Positions 17,116-26,832 of a DNA stretch of 64,000 nt are shown piece after piece. Position numbers and translations under genes: made by a program. The notes beneath the pieces were generated by a model that ran no database searches, was not told where the DNA came from, and worked only from the letters and a program-made list of their open reading frames with translations. Numbering within the stretch: the stretch's first letter is position 1; each line of letters starts with the position of its first letter. Origin of the DNA: an uncultured Roseburia sp. (GTDB taxonomy: Bacteria > Bacillota_A > Clostridia > Lachnospirales > Lachnospiraceae); contig USRX01000002.1 of assembly GCA_900557275.1 (NCBI GenBank), positions 112,663-176,662 of the forward strand. The letters run 5' to 3'.

Positions 17116-18090
17116 ATGGGAGATACCAAAATATCAGCAGATGTTGCGATGAAGGAGTTTTGGCGGAATGAAGAAAGATTTGCTGATCTTTTTAACGGAA
17201 CAGTATTTGCTGGAAATAAGGTTTTGCAACCGGAACAATTGCAGGAGATGGATACGGACGTTTCTGGAAATATAGAAGGAAGTCAGTATTTTGAAAGTAT
17301 GAAACGCAATCGAGATGTAGTTAAGAAAATGGCATTTGGAATAGAATTTGCGATTCTTGCAGTGGAAAATCAATAGAAAATCAATTATACAATGCCGCTT
17401 CGCATAATGGGATACGATGAACTTGGATATCAAAAAGAATTATCTGTTCTCAGAAATAATAATCAGAAAAAACATATACTCCATACAGGAGAAGAATTGC
17501 TGTCCGGAATAAAAAAGTCGGATAGGTTGCATCCGATTATCACGATTGTACTAAGCTACGCCGAAGACTTTTGGGATGGTCCATTGTGTTTAAAAGATAT
17601 GATGGTAGAGATGCCGGAACAGATTGAAAAGGTATTTTCGGATTATAAAATGAATCTTGTGGAAATTAGAAAAAGTGGCGATTATATATTTCACAATGAA
17701 GATGTAAGAATGTTATTCGATATTTCCAAACATATTTACGAAAGAGAATATGATCAGATGAATAAGGAATATAAAGATAAAACAATAAATCCAGAAATGC
17801 TTCGTGTAATAGGAGCTGTTACCGGGTCTAGGAAGCTGGAAAAGTTAGGAGAGACGCAGAATAATGTGGAGGGTAGAAAAATGTGTAGAGCATTAGAAGA
17901 ATTAAGAGAAGATGGCATTCGAGAGGGACGAGAATCAGGATTGCGCGAAGGACGAGAGGAATATTTAAAAGAACTGGTTTGTTTGAAGATAAAAAAAGGT
18001 AAAACACCTGAACAGATTGCAGAGGAACTGGAGACAGAAGTAGGCCTTATTAAAGACGTGATCTGCAGGAACAACGAAATAGAGGAATAA
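17116..18090 (+). pseudogene. Rpn-family PD-(D/E)XK nuclease, interrupted by one in-frame TAG
   Basis: The frame from ATG 17116 (AAGGAG upstream) runs MGDTKISADVAMKEFW...FGIEFAILAVENQ, meets TAG at 17374-17376, and continues in the same frame to 18090 (KINYTMPLRIMGYDELGYQKEL...). The whole matches the Rpn recombination-promoting nuclease/PD-(D/E)XK transposase-like family, about 324 residues. Asp in FADLFNG and Glu-x-Gln in VENQ are the expected catalytic residues; the stop falls right after them. The C-terminal part has the typical REGRESGLREGREE tract and a helix-turn-helix-like end. A single CAG-to-TAG change would explain the break. Restart at the ATG 17392 would give an inactive C-terminal piece. 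Confidence 0.85.
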
Positions 18091-18220
18091 GATCATTTAT
18101 TATATATAGGTTAACAAGTTTCAGAAGGTTTTCACAATATCCTTTACAAATCCCCAAAATCCGATAAAATATAGGAAGATTCCATAACAGGAAGAAAGCA
18201 CAGGAAAAAGAACAGGAAAG

Positions 18221-19273
18221 ATGATGAAAAAAGTGGGAAAAGTGATAGGCAGAATCCTATTGTGTGTTATAATTATAATAATTGCGGTTCTGATCTTTTA
18301 TACAGTGAGAGAATATAGACCGGCTGCTGTAGAAAAAGTAGAGACTTCATCGGGAAGTAAGACATTGCAGCAGGGAAGCACCTTTACCATTGCGAGTTTG
18401 AACACCGGATATGCAGGTCTTGGTAAAGAGGAAGATTTTTTCATGGACGGAGGCACGAAAGTGCAGCCGGACAGTAAAGAAGAAGTGGAGAAAAATCTGA
18501 CAGGCATCGCAGAACAGCTGAAAGATCTTCAGGCAGATTTTTATTTTTTGCAGGAAGTAGATCGGTATTCCAAACGTTCCTATCGTACAGACGAGCTTGC
18601 CTTTTATGAGCAGGCGCTGGAAATGCCCGGGATGTATGCCTGCAATTTCCGCTGTGATTTTGTCCCATATCCGATGCCGCCAATTGGTAAAGTGGAAGCC
18701 GGACTGGTAACAATGACGGATTATCAGGTCAGTGATGCTTCCAGGATCGCATTGCCGGAATCTTTTAAATGGCCCATTAAAACATGCAATCTGAAACGGT
18801 GTATGCTGGAGACTCGGATACCTGTTGAAGGTTCCGATAAAGAACTGGTGTTAATCAATTTCCATCTGGAAGCTTACGATTCCGGAGAAGGAAAAGTGGC
18901 GCAGATGAAACAGCTGTCAGAAAAGCTGCAGGAAGAATATGCAAAAGGCAATTATGTCATTGCCGGCGGAGACTTTAACCAGACATTTGAGGGGATGGAC
19001 ACCTATCCGATCAAAGATCAGGAGAACTGGACACCGGGAATCGTAGGAGCAGATGATATTCCGGAAGGATTCAGCCTGTTTGCCACAGACGATGTGCCGA
19101 CATGCAGACTTCTGAATGCGCCGTACAGCGGTAATTATGAGGATTCCCAGGTGTATGTGATCGATGGATTTATCGTATCCGATAATCTTCAGGTCACGAT
19201 GCTTCAGAATGTGGATACCGGATTTGTGTATTCCGATCATCAGCCGGTACAGATGCAGGTAACGATGAACTGA
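18221..19273 (+). CDS. Membrane-anchored endonuclease/exonuclease/phosphatase family protein
   Basis: A 350-residue protein. Residues about 7-28 form a membrane segment, so the catalytic domain should lie outside the membrane. EEP-family motifs are present: SLNTGY, LQEVDRYSKRS near residue 112, NFHLEAY near 213, AGGDFNQTF near 248 and YSDHQPVQ near the C-terminus. The family cleaves phosphodiester or phosphomonoester bonds in nucleic acids, lipids or small molecules. AGGAAAG precedes the start. It is followed after 49 nt by cysS. The substrate is not readable. Confidence 0.82.
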   Translation: MMKKVGKVIGRILLCVIIIIIAVLIFYTVREYRPAAVEKVETSSGSKTLQQGSTFTIASLNTGYAGLGKEEDFFMDGGTKVQPDSKEEVEKNLTGIAEQLKDLQADFYFLQEVDRYSKRSYRTDELAFYEQALEMPGMYACNFRCDFVPYPMPPIGKVEAGLVTMTDYQVSDASRIALPESFKWPIKTCNLKRCMLETRIPVEGSDKELVLINFHLEAYDSGEGKVAQMKQLSEKLQEEYAKGNYVIAGGDFNQTFEGMDTYPIKDQENWTPGIVGADDIPEGFSLFATDDVPTCRLLNAPYSGNYEDSQVYVIDGFIVSDNLQVTMLQNVDTGFVYSDHQPVQMQVTMN

Positions 19274-19322
19274 TAAATAAAACGGTCGCCAGGCCGGAAA
19301 TATATAGATAGGAGATAAACAC

Positions 19323-20726
19323 ATGAAACTTTACAATACGCTGACCAAGCAGAAAGAAGAGTTCGTGCCTCTTGAGGAAGGAAAAGTAAAAATGTATGTA
19401 TGCGGACCGACCGTATACAATTTTATCCATATTGGAAATGCCCGTCCGATGATCGTATTCGATACGGTGCGCAGATATCTGGAATACAAAGGATACGAAG
19501 TCAATTATGTATCCAATTTTACAGATGTAGATGACAAAATCATAAAAAAAGCCATTGAAGAGGGCACTACCGCAGAAGAAGTGGCAAAACGCTACATCGC
19601 TGAGTGCAAAAAAGATATGGCAGATATGAATGTAAAACCGGCAACTACTCATCCGCTGGCTACGCAGGAGATTCCGGGCATGCTGGCAATGATCCAGACG
19701 CTGATCGATAAAGGTTATGCTTATAAGGCAGCAGATGGTACCGTATATTACAGAACGAGAAAATTTGCTGAGTACGGCAAGCTTTCCCATAAAAACATCG
19801 ATGATCTGGAAGCCGGACACAGAGATATCAAAGTAACCGGCGATCTGAAAGAGGATGCGCTGGATTTCGTACTCTGGAAACCGAAAAAAGATGGCGAGCC
19901 ATATTGGGATTCTGACTGGTGCAAAGGCCGTCCGGGCTGGCATATCGAGTGTTCTGTTATGTCCAAAAAATACCTTGGAGACGAGATTGACATTCATGCC
20001 GGCGGAGAGGATCTGATCTTTCCGCATCATGAAAATGAGATCGCCCAGAGTGAGGCAGCCAATGGCGTACCATTTGCAAAATACTGGATGCACAATGCAT
20101 TCCTGAACATTGACAATAAGAAGATGTCCAAATCCCTGGGCAACTTCTTTACTGTTCGTGAGATCGGGGAAAAATATGACTTACAGGTACTGCGTTTCTT
20201 CATGCTTTCCGCACATTACAGAAGCCCGCTGAACTTCAGTGCAGACCTGATGGAAGCTGCAAAGAGCGGTCTGGAGCGTATCTGCACTGCAGCAGAGAAT
20301 CTGAAACGTCTCTCTGCAGCTGCATCCGGTGAGATGAACGAAGAAGAAAAGACACTGTTTGCACAGACCGATGCATTCGTAGAAAAATACGAAGCTGCAA
20401 TGGAAGATGATTTCAATACCGCAGATGCGATTTCCGCAGTGTTTGAATATGTCAAATTTGCAAACACCAATGCTTCCGCACAGAACAGCAGTGCATATCT
20501 GACCGCCTTATACGAGAGACTGTGCAAACTTTGCGATGTATTAGGCATCATTGTGGAAAAAGAGGAAGAAGTGCTGGATGAGGATATCGAAAAACTCATC
20601 GAAGAGCGTCAGGCTGCAAGGAAAGCAAAAGATTTTAAACGTGCAGATGAGATCCGCGATCAGCTGCAGGAAATGGGAATCATTCTGAAAGATACAAGAG
20701 AAGGAGTTACATGGAAAAGAGCATAG
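19323..20726 (+). CDS. cysS: Cysteinyl-tRNA synthetase
   Basis: A 467-residue class I synthetase of usual length. It shows the CysRS form of the HIGH motif ([14 protein letters not shown], residues 30-43), the zinc ligands ([28 protein letters not shown]) and KMSKSLGNF near residue 267. It charges tRNA-Cys. AGGAG precedes the ATG. Mini-III RNase overlaps its last 16 nt, and rlmB and a sigma factor follow, the conserved Firmicutes order. No T-box fits in the 49-nt gap upstream. Confidence 0.97.
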   Translation: MKLYNTLTKQKEEFVPLEEGKVKMYVCGPTVYNFIHIGNARPMIVFDTVRRYLEYKGYEVNYVSNFTDVDDKIIKKAIEEGTTAEEVAKRYIAECKKDMADMNVKPATTHPLATQEIPGMLAMIQTLIDKGYAYKAADGTVYYRTRKFAEYGKLSHKNIDDLEAGHRDIKVTGDLKEDALDFVLWKPKKDGEPYWDSDWCKGRPGWHIECSVMSKKYLGDEIDIHAGGEDLIFPHHENEIAQSEAANGVPFAKYWMHNAFLNIDNKKMSKSLGNFFTVREIGEKYDLQVLRFFMLSAHYRSPLNFSADLMEAAKSGLERICTAAENLKRLSAAASGEMNEEEKTLFAQTDAFVEKYEAAMEDDFNTADAISAVFEYVKFANTNASAQNSSAYLTALYERLCKLCDVLGIIVEKEEEVLDEDIEKLIEERQAARKAKDFKRADEIRDQLQEMGIILKDTREGVTWKRA

Positions 20727-21346
20727 AAGGGCAGACCATGAAACAACAGAACATTGAACAGCAGACGATAGAGCAGGAGAATGCAGAACAGCAGCCTGTA
20801 GAGCAGTTTGCAGGACAACAGACTGCGGACAGGCAGGAGATGGAACAGACTACGGACTATACGGATCAGCCATGCGAAAAAAAAGAAGATACGGTTGATC
20901 TGAAGTTAGACAGATACATCCGGGAACAGTTCCAGATTCCGGATGTGGATGTCCGCACCTATTCGCCGCTGACCCTTGCGTTTATCGGAGATGGAATCTA
21001 TGATCTGATTATCCGTTCCAAAATCGTGGGCGAGGGAAATACGAGAGCGAGCCAGCTGCATCAGCACACCAGCCATCTGGTAAAGGCAGCTTCACAGTCA
21101 GCCATGCTGGAATATATGATCCCTCTGATGACTGAAGAAGAGGAGGGCGTCTATCGCCGGGGAAGAAATGCGAAATCTCCTACGATGGCGAAAAATGCAA
21201 CGATGAAAGATTACCGCCGTGCCACAGGCTTTGAAGCGCTGATGGGGTATCTCTATCTGACGGATCAGATGGAGCGTCTCGTGGAGCTGGTAAAAGCAGG
21301 ACTGGCAGGATTGAAAGAGGAAGAGTTATGCGTTACGAAGAAATGA
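20711..21346 (+). CDS. mrnC: Mini-ribonuclease III with a Gln/Glu-rich N-terminal extension
   Basis: A 211-residue protein. Residues about 75-211 match Mini-III, which matures 23S r[23 protein letters not shown] near residue 90 and [13 protein letters not shown] near 178 carry the catalytic Asp and Glu. The family is usually about 130-150 residues. The first 65-70 residues are a low-complexity Q/E/T tract with repeated EQQ. The start at 20711 has AAGGAG 5 nt upstream and overlaps cysS by 16 nt, so the extension seems to be translated. rlmB begins inside its last 19 nt. Confidence 0.9.
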   Translation: MEKSIEGQTMKQQNIEQQTIEQENAEQQPVEQFAGQQTADRQEMEQTTDYTDQPCEKKEDTVDLKLDRYIREQFQIPDVDVRTYSPLTLAFIGDGIYDLIIRSKIVGEGNTRASQLHQHTSHLVKAASQSAMLEYMIPLMTEEEEGVYRRGRNAKSPTMAKNATMKDYRRATGFEALMGYLYLTDQMERLVELVKAGLAGLKEEELCVTKK

Positions 21347-22071
21347 TGATCGAAGGAAGAAATGCCGTACTGGAAGCATTTCGTTCCGGAAAGACCATAG
21401 ATAAACTGTTTCTTCTGGAAGGATGTCAGGACGGACCGATCCGTACCATCGCCAGAGAAGCGAGAAAACACAGCACCATTGTAAAATATGTGACGAAAGA
21501 ACGTCTGGATCAGCTTTCCGAGACCGGAAAACATCAGGGCGTTATCGCGCAGGCGGCAGCGTATTCTTATGCGTCTGTAGACGATATCCTGCAGAATGCA
21601 AAGGATAAAGGAGAAGATCCATTTATCTTCCTGTTAGATGGCATCGAAGATCCACACAATCTGGGAGCTATTATCCGTACTGCCAATCTGGCAGGTGCAC
21701 ACGGCGTGATTATTCCGAAGCACCGTGCATCCGGTCTGACTGCTACCGTTGCAAAGACATCCGCAGGCGCACTGAATTATACGCCGGTGGCAAAGGTTAC
21801 CAATCTTTCTGCGACCATGAAAGAGCTGAAAGAAAAAGGCCTCTGGTTTGTCTGCGCTGATATGGGTGGCGAAGTCATGTACCGTCAGAACCTGACAGGC
21901 CCCATCGGACTGGTCATTGGAAATGAGGGCGACGGCGTCAGCAAACTGGTAAAAGAAAACTGTGATTTTATCACATCCATCCCGATGAAAGGGGATATTG
22001 ATTCCCTGAATGCATCCGTGGCAGCAGGAGTACTGGCATATGAGATCGTCCGTCAGAGACTGGCAAAATAA
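21328..22071 (+). CDS. rlmB: 23S rRNA 2'-O-methyltransferase, RlmB/TrmH family
   Basis: A 247-residue SpoU-type methyltransferase. An N-terminal substrate-binding domain (IEGRNAVLEAFRSG) is followed by the knotted catalytic domain with FLLDGIEDPHNLGAIIRTA near residue 98, IGNEGDGVS near 194 and SLNASVAAGVLAYEIVRQR at the end. It methylates a guanosine in 23S rRNA using SAM. It overlaps mrnC by 19 nt and the sigma factor by 32 nt, so translation is coupled along the operon. Confidence 0.93.
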   Translation: MRYEEMMIEGRNAVLEAFRSGKTIDKLFLLEGCQDGPIRTIAREARKHSTIVKYVTKERLDQLSETGKHQGVIAQAAAYSYASVDDILQNAKDKGEDPFIFLLDGIEDPHNLGAIIRTANLAGAHGVIIPKHRASGLTATVAKTSAGALNYTPVAKVTNLSATMKELKEKGLWFVCADMGGEVMYRQNLTGPIGLVIGNEGDGVSKLVKENCDFITSIPMKGDIDSLNASVAAGVLAYEIVRQRLAK

Positions 22072-22666
22072 ATCCGACGAAGAGCTGATCGCTCTTCTGA
22101 GAAAAGCGGAATCCGGAAAAGATACTTTTGACCAATCGATGATTATGGATTATCTTCTGGAAAAATACAAAAATCTGGTAAGAAAAAAGGCCAATGCATT
22201 GTTCCTTCTGGGGGGAGATACTGATGATCTTATCCAGGAGGGCATGATCGGTCTTTTTAAATCAGTCCGCGATTATGATCCGGCAGGAGGGAGCAGTTTC
22301 TATTCCTTTGCCGGACTTTGTATTACCCGACAGATGTATAAGGCAGTAGAGGCAGCGGCGAGGAAAAAGCACAGTCCACTAAATTCCTACGTCTCCCTGT
22401 CAGACAGTGGAGATATGGAAGTAGATGCCATGCTGTTTCAGGAACCGGCACAGAGCGAGGGAAATCCAGAGCGTATCCTGTTGCAGCAGGAGCAGATGGA
22501 GCAGCTGCTGGAACAGATGCAGGATGCCCTGAGTCACATGGAGCGTCGGGTGCTGAATCTGTATCTGTCTGGCAATAACTATCATCAGATCGCAAAGATA
22601 CTGGACAAGCCGGAAAAATCCATTGACAATGCATTGCAGAGGATTCGGCAGAAATTACGTCAATAG
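22040..22666 (+). CDS. sigH: Sigma-70 family factor, SigH-like
   Basis: A 208-residue sigma factor. Region 2 is seen in DDLIQEGMIGLFKSVRDYDPAGGSSFYSFAGLCITRQM (residues about 62-100) and region 4.2 in NNYHQIAKILDKPEKSIDNALQRIRQKL at the C-terminus. In Bacillus and clostridia SigH lies downstream of rlmB (with yacP between, absent here) and starts the sporulation programme. The ATG at 22040 has AGGAG 9 nt upstream; the ORF from 22010 has none. Position and similarity support SigH, but other sigma factors of this size cannot be excluded. Confidence 0.85.
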   Translation: MRSSVRDWQNKSDEELIALLRKAESGKDTFDQSMIMDYLLEKYKNLVRKKANALFLLGGDTDDLIQEGMIGLFKSVRDYDPAGGSSFYSFAGLCITRQMYKAVEAAARKKHSPLNSYVSLSDSGDMEVDAMLFQEPAQSEGNPERILLQQEQMEQLLEQMQDALSHMERRVLNLYLSGNNYHQIAKILDKPEKSIDNALQRIRQKLRQ

Positions 22667-22794
22667 GGACTTTTTTAGACTTATACTGTTTGCCCATTAT
22701 ATTTTTATATGGTGCATAAAACGTTGCATATATTTTATATGGAAAATATACGAACGGGCATCTGATGGGTTAGTCGAAGTTGCAAAAAAGTTAC

Positions 22795-23325
22795 TTAGAT
22801 GCCAAAATGGCAGTCTGTCGGATCTATAAATAATCCGATATGCGGTGTACAGTAGGTAAAAAGGATAAACAATCCCATCATCACAAAGAGCGCAATGGTC
22901 CAGAAGGTGGAAGCAGCGCTTCGTACTTCACTGTATTTCTGATAACGTCGGCTGCTGACGATCCATGTGATCAGAACTCCGATAAAAAACAGGCTGATAT
23001 CGATTGCCATATAGCTGCGTCCGATGATTCCCACATAAGTATAGAAAGCAACGGGGATAAAGGCAAGTCCGAGAAAAAGCCCCTGTATCCTGTGGACGAG
23101 CAATCCGGGGAAATCCTGATGGTTTAGCCGGTATTCGATCCAGAACAGGACAAAGCAGGGAAAGAACAGCAACTTCAAATGTTCCCAAGTGGACTCGTTC
23201 ACAGCGCTGAAAGCTCCCACAATAGGAGCTTCGCTGCTCCATGCAAAGACAAAATGAAGCAGGGTTCCAACAACGGCACTGATGATGATTCCGGTCAGCG
23301 TATATTTATTTAGCGTTTTTTGCAT
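22795..23325 (-). CDS. DUF6512-type membrane protein
   Basis: A 176-residue protein with about five membrane segments. GTLLHFVFAWSSEAPIVGAFSAVNESTWEHLKLLFFP (residues about 20-55) is the conserved block of this family of uncharacterised Firmicutes membrane proteins. It stands alone on the minus strand, convergent with the sigma factor gene (128-nt gap). The ribosome binding site is poor. I cannot assign a role. Confidence 0.7.
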   Translation of the reverse strand: MQKTLNKYTLTGIIISAVVGTLLHFVFAWSSEAPIVGAFSAVNESTWEHLKLLFFPCFVLFWIEYRLNHQDFPGLLVHRIQGLFLGLAFIPVAFYTYVGIIGRSYMAIDISLFFIGVLITWIVSSRRYQKYSEVRSAASTFWTIALFVMMGLFILFTYCTPHIGLFIDPTDCHFGI

Positions 23326-23878
23326 AACAGATCACTCACTTTCTGAAATATCTTTTTTGCTGTTTCTGTTTTAAGTGGTTGTATGAGCGGCAGATAATTG
23401 ATAACTGAGATAACAGATGTATTGCACAGTCAGATCCGACAGAGCATGCATCTGTTATTTTTTTCCATTGGTATATTATATGAGGGAGGCGTGTATTTTA
23501 TTCTGGAAAAATATAATTTTCCTATGTGTTCATTTTCTATGAGGTATTCTATTCTTCAAAATTTTCCGTTAGAAAATTTCGGGAGCAACGTAGGCTCTGT
23601 TTTTTATATCGAACAGGTGTTATGGGAAATAAATGTTTTATCTCATGGTTCTTGTATGTTATGATAAGAAAAGCTGGAAATTATATTTTCATGGTTCTTG
23701 TATGCTGTGACAGGAGAAAATGTATTTTTGCAACTCTTTCTGCCACTGATAAAGTATGGTGGAAGGTAGAACCGCATGAAACTCATATTTGTATGAATCA
23801 CTGTGCCATTTGGTAAAAGGCGATGGCATGGACGGGAACATAACGAGAGATTTTGATAAATAACAGGAGGAATGACGG
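23326..23878. other. 553-nt gap, no supported gene
   Basis: AT-rich sequence between DUF6512 (minus) and the Gfo/Idh gene (plus). ORFs of 88 and 96 residues here have no ribosome binding site and odd composition. It holds a short direct repeat (23644 and 23690) and a small GAGC/GCTC hairpin with T-run near 23582-23607. Confidence 0.5.
23644..23710. repeat. Two direct copies of a 21-nt motif
   Basis: CATGGTTCTTGTATG followed by TTATGA at 23644 and by CTGTGA at 23690, 46 nt apart. The downstream flanks (AAGAAAA, CAGGAGAAAA) are similar too, so this looks like an old tandem duplication. Confidence 0.55.
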
Positions 23879-24865
23879 ATGGAAAAGAAAGAATACCTGT
23901 GGGCGGTTGTTGGCTGTGGCGTGATTGCCAATGAATTTGCACAGGCAATGGAAAAGGAAGGCCGCAGGATTTATGCCGTGGCAAGCCGCAGAAAAGAAAA
24001 AGCGGAAGCATTTGCGGAAAAATATGGCGTACTCCATGTATATGAAGATATCTATGCCATGCTGCAGGATCCGGAGGTGGATATCGTGTATGTGGCAACA
24101 CCCCATAATACCCATTTCCCGTATGTAAAGGCAGCGTTGGAAGCCGGGAAACATGTACTCTGTGAAAAAGCGATCATGCTGAACAGCGAGCAGCTTCAGG
24201 AAGTGACGAAACTGGCAGAGGAGAATCATCTAATCCTTGCAGAAGCTATGACCATCTATCATCAGCCTTTGTATGAAAAACTGGACGAGATCATCAATGG
24301 TGGGCAGCTGGGCGATGTACGGATGATCACAACGAACTTTGGAAGCTACAAAGATTATGATATGAGCAACCGTTTCTTTAATCCGGATCTGGCTGGCGGC
24401 GCATTGCTGGATATTGGCGTATACGCACTGTCCTTTACCCGGTTTTTCCTGAAATCTGGAAAAACATCCATCTGCTCACAGGTAAAGAAAGCGCCAAGCG
24501 GTGTGGATGAGCAGGTCGGCATCCTGTTGACTAACGAGGAAGGACAGATGGCCACTGTAGCGCTGACTCTTCATTCCAAACAGCCGAAGCGTGGCATGAT
24601 CTCCTGTGACAAAGGCTTTGTAGAGATCATGAATTATCCACGGGCTATGGAAGCTGTCATAACCGATACCCAGACCGGAGAACGTCAGGTCATCCGGGAA
24701 GGCGACACGGAATACGCGCTTGTATACGAGATCCGACACATGGAAGAAGCCATAGCGCAGGGAAAAGACAGCACATCCATGTATCTCCCATACAGCACAG
24801 AAGTCATGGATATCATGACACAGATCCGCAGGGAGTGGGATGTGGTTTATCCGGAAGAAAAGTAG
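23879..24865 (+). CDS. Gfo/Idh/MocA family oxidoreductase
   Basis: A 328-residue NAD(P)-dependent dehydrogenase. The Rossmann loop is AVVGCGVIANEFAQAM near residue 9; GKHVLCEKAIML near residue 90 holds the conserved EK pair; GGALLDIGVYALSF near 172 holds the catalytic-site region. The family oxidises sugars, inositols or diols. AGGAGG lies 8 nt before the start. It is monocistronic; the thiamine operon promoter lies 130 nt beyond. The substrate is not readable. Confidence 0.9.
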   Translation: MEKKEYLWAVVGCGVIANEFAQAMEKEGRRIYAVASRRKEKAEAFAEKYGVLHVYEDIYAMLQDPEVDIVYVATPHNTHFPYVKAALEAGKHVLCEKAIMLNSEQLQEVTKLAEENHLILAEAMTIYHQPLYEKLDEIINGGQLGDVRMITTNFGSYKDYDMSNRFFNPDLAGGALLDIGVYALSFTRFFLKSGKTSICSQVKKAPSGVDEQVGILLTNEEGQMATVALTLHSKQPKRGMISCDKGFVEIMNYPRAMEAVITDTQTGERQVIREGDTEYALVYEIRHMEEAIAQGKDSTSMYLPYSTEVMDIMTQIRREWDVVYPEEK

Positions 24866-24998
24866 AGGATGAAATGAGGTTGTTGTCACTCCAACGATTT
24901 TAGGCGATGGAGTGGCAGCCAATGGCAGTATGCGGCGATTAGCAAGAGCAAGATCCTTTAAATACTAGTCAGATCCGGGTATTTTTTTCTGAACATCA

Positions 24999-25027
24999 TT
25001 GACAATGTAGTAAAATGTTTATATAAT
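24999..25027 (+). promoter_or_regulatory. Promoter of the thiamine operon
   Basis: TTGACA (24999-25004) and TATAAT (25022-25027) with exactly 17 nt between. Transcription would begin a few bases before the TPP aptamer. Confidence 0.85.
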
Positions 25028-25041
25028 TACAAAAAATTCAA

Positions 25042-25154
25042 ATATCTGGGGTGCCAGTGTACGGATGTCTGAAAAGACAATGTGTTGCGGCTGAGAGGGA
25101 CAGATGTCCTAACCCATTGTACCTGATACGGATAATACTGTCGTAGGAAGATAT
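25042..25154 (+). promoter_or_regulatory. TPP riboswitch aptamer
   Basis: The consensus parts are all present: GGGGTGCC near 25048, GGCTGAGAGGG near 25089, ACCCATTGTACCTGATACGG near 25113 and GTCGTAGGAAG at 25140-25150. P1 is ATATCT (25042-25047) pairing with AGATAT (25149-25154). The 3' strand of P1 includes the first two bases of the ATG of the leader ORF, and AGGAAG beside it is that ORF's ribosome binding site. GATATG (25150-25155) can also pair with CATATC in the downstream terminator (25359-25364). High TPP should therefore lower expression of thiC and following genes. Confidence 0.95.
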
Positions 25155-25404
25155 GAATACCATTCTACAAGAGGAAAAGGATCAGAAAAAATGTCATGAT
25201 ACAGATTTTCAGATATGGATCAGGCATTTGATTCAGGAAAGAGTTCTGATTGTGGATGATAAAGTCGTAAAATTGCAGGTACACAACGAGACAGCATATG
25301 TGCCGGATTGTGTAGCAGCTGCAGGAAACGAAAGAATATCATATAAGATTACAGAAGGCATATCCTTATGGGTATGCCTTTTTCAGATACAGATATTTGT
25401 TTGA
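25153..25404 (+). CDS. Leader ORF between TPP aptamer and thiC, 83 residues
   Basis: The ATG overlaps the 3' strand of aptamer stem P1, and AGGAAG lies just before it. The frame encodes 83 residues ([19 protein letters not shown]...) and ends after the intrinsic terminator, which lies wholly within it (codons of GISLWVCLF). I do not recognise the protein; the last 15 residues are simply the terminator read through. It may be a regulatory leader ORF, a remnant of a thiamine gene, or untranslated. Confidence 0.4.
   Translation: MNTILQEEKDQKKCHDTDFQIWIRHLIQERVLIVDDKVVKLQVHNETAYVPDCVAAAGNERISYKITEGISLWVCLFQIQIFV
25356..25383 (+). terminator. Riboswitch-linked terminator before thiC
   Basis: AGGCATATCC-TTAT-GGGTATGCCT (one G-T pair) followed by TTTTTC, about 200 nt after the aptamer and 60 nt before thiC. 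Its CATATC can pair with GATATG from P1, giving an alternative structure. Confidence 0.8.
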
Positions 25405-25444
25405 TACACAGGAAGCTTTTTCTGTAACAGAAAGGAGAAATGAG

Positions 25445-26752
25445 ATGGCTTACACAACACAGATGGATGCGGCCAGACAGGGAATCATCACGAAAGAAAT
25501 GGAAGCGGTGGCTGCCTATGAGCAGATGAATGTGGAGGAATTGCGGGATTATGTGGCAAAGGGACAGATCTGTATTCCGTGTAATAAGAATCACAAGAGT
25601 ATTACACCATATGGAATTGGTTCCATGCTCCGCACAAAGATCAATGTAAACCTTGGCATTTCCAGAGACTGGAAAGATATGGACATGGAGATGGAGAAGG
25701 TAAAACAGGCGGTGGATATGGGAGCAGAGTCGATCATGGATCTCAGTTCTTATGGGGATACCCAGGCATTCCGCCGCAGACTGACAAGTGAGTGTCCGGC
25801 GATCATCGGAACGGTGCCGATTTATGATGCGGTCGTATATTATCACAAAGCACTGAAAGAGATTACGACGGAAGAATGGCTGGATATCGTTCGCATGCAT
25901 GCTCAGGATGGCGTGGATTTTATGACCATTCATTGTGGAATCAATAAAAATACGGCGAAGCGTTTCAAAGAGAACAAGCGTCTCATGAATATTGTTTCCC
26001 GTGGCGGTTCTATTATCTTTGCATGGATGGAGATGACGGGGAAGGAAAATCCGTTTTATGAGCATTACGACGAGATTCTGGATATCTGCCGGGAATATGA
26101 CGTTACTATGAGTCTCGGCGATGCGTGCAGACCGGGATGTTTAGAGGACGGAACAGATATTTCACAGATCGAAGAGCTGGTAACTCTTGGAGAACTGACT
26201 AAAAGAGCATGGGAAAAGGATGTGCAGGTTATGATTGAAGGACCGGGGCATATGCCGATGAATCAGATTGCTGCCAATATGGAGATCCAGAAGACTATCT
26301 GCAAAGGTGCGCCATTCTATGTACTGGGACCGATCGTTACAGATATCGCACCGGGTTACGATCATATCACATCTGCCATCGGTGGGGCTCTGGCAGCGGC
26401 AGCAGGTGCTTCTTTCCTGTGTTATGTGACACCAGCGGAACATCTGCGCTTACCAAATGTGGATGATGTAAAAGAAGGCATCATTGCCACCCGGATCGCA
26501 GCTCATGCGGCGGATATCGCCAAAGGTGTGAAGGGAGCCATGGACTGGGATCACAAGATGGATGTTGCCCGAAAGAAACTTGACTGGGAAGCAATGTTTG
26601 ATCTTGCCATTGATCCGGAGAAAGCCCGTCGCTACCGTGCAGAGGCAAAACCGGAGAAAGAAGATACCTGTTCCATGTGTGGCAATTTCTGTGCCGTGAA
26701 AAACATGAACCGGATTCTGGACGGCGAGATCGTCAGCATTTTTGATGAATAA
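25445..26752 (+). CDS. thiC: Phosphomethylpyrimidine synthase ThiC
   Basis: A 435-residue radical SAM enzyme that rearranges aminoimidazole ribotide into HMP phosphate. The C-terminal CSMCGNFC (C-x2-C-x4-C) binds the 4Fe-4S cluster; [15 protein letters not shown] and [11 protein letters not shown] are family motifs. Length fits the short clade without the extra N-terminal domain. AAAGGAG lies 6 nt before ATG 25445; the longer ORF from 25397 overlaps the terminator region and has no site. It is the first enzyme gene behind the TPP riboswitch. Confidence 0.97.
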   Translation: MAYTTQMDAARQGIITKEMEAVAAYEQMNVEELRDYVAKGQICIPCNKNHKSITPYGIGSMLRTKINVNLGISRDWKDMDMEMEKVKQAVDMGAESIMDLSSYGDTQAFRRRLTSECPAIIGTVPIYDAVVYYHKALKEITTEEWLDIVRMHAQDGVDFMTIHCGINKNTAKRFKENKRLMNIVSRGGSIIFAWMEMTGKENPFYEHYDEILDICREYDVTMSLGDACRPGCLEDGTDISQIEELVTLGELTKRAWEKDVQVMIEGPGHMPMNQIAANMEIQKTICKGAPFYVLGPIVTDIAPGYDHITSAIGGALAAAAGASFLCYVTPAEHLRLPNVDDVKEGIIATRIAAHAADIAKGVKGAMDWDHKMDVARKKLDWEAMFDLAIDPEKARRYRAEAKPEKEDTCSMCGNFCAVKNMNRILDGEIVSIFDE

Positions 26753-26832
26753 GTTGAAAAAATTTCAGAATGACAAATGTATGTTTTTTCGTAGTTGTTT
26801 ATTGCAACGAATAAGAAAGCTGAATATTGAAT

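Noticed and set aside
19274..19322. T-box upstream of cysS
   Set aside because: The gap is only 49 nt and lacks the T-box core sequence.
19194..20093. 299-codon minus-strand ORF opposite cysS
   Set aside because: Shadow of a highly conserved synthetase; no family features.
23398..23816. Two plus-strand ORFs (88 and 96 codons) before the Gfo/Idh gene
   Set aside because: No start signals, overlapping frames, odd composition and a direct repeat inside; probably non-coding.
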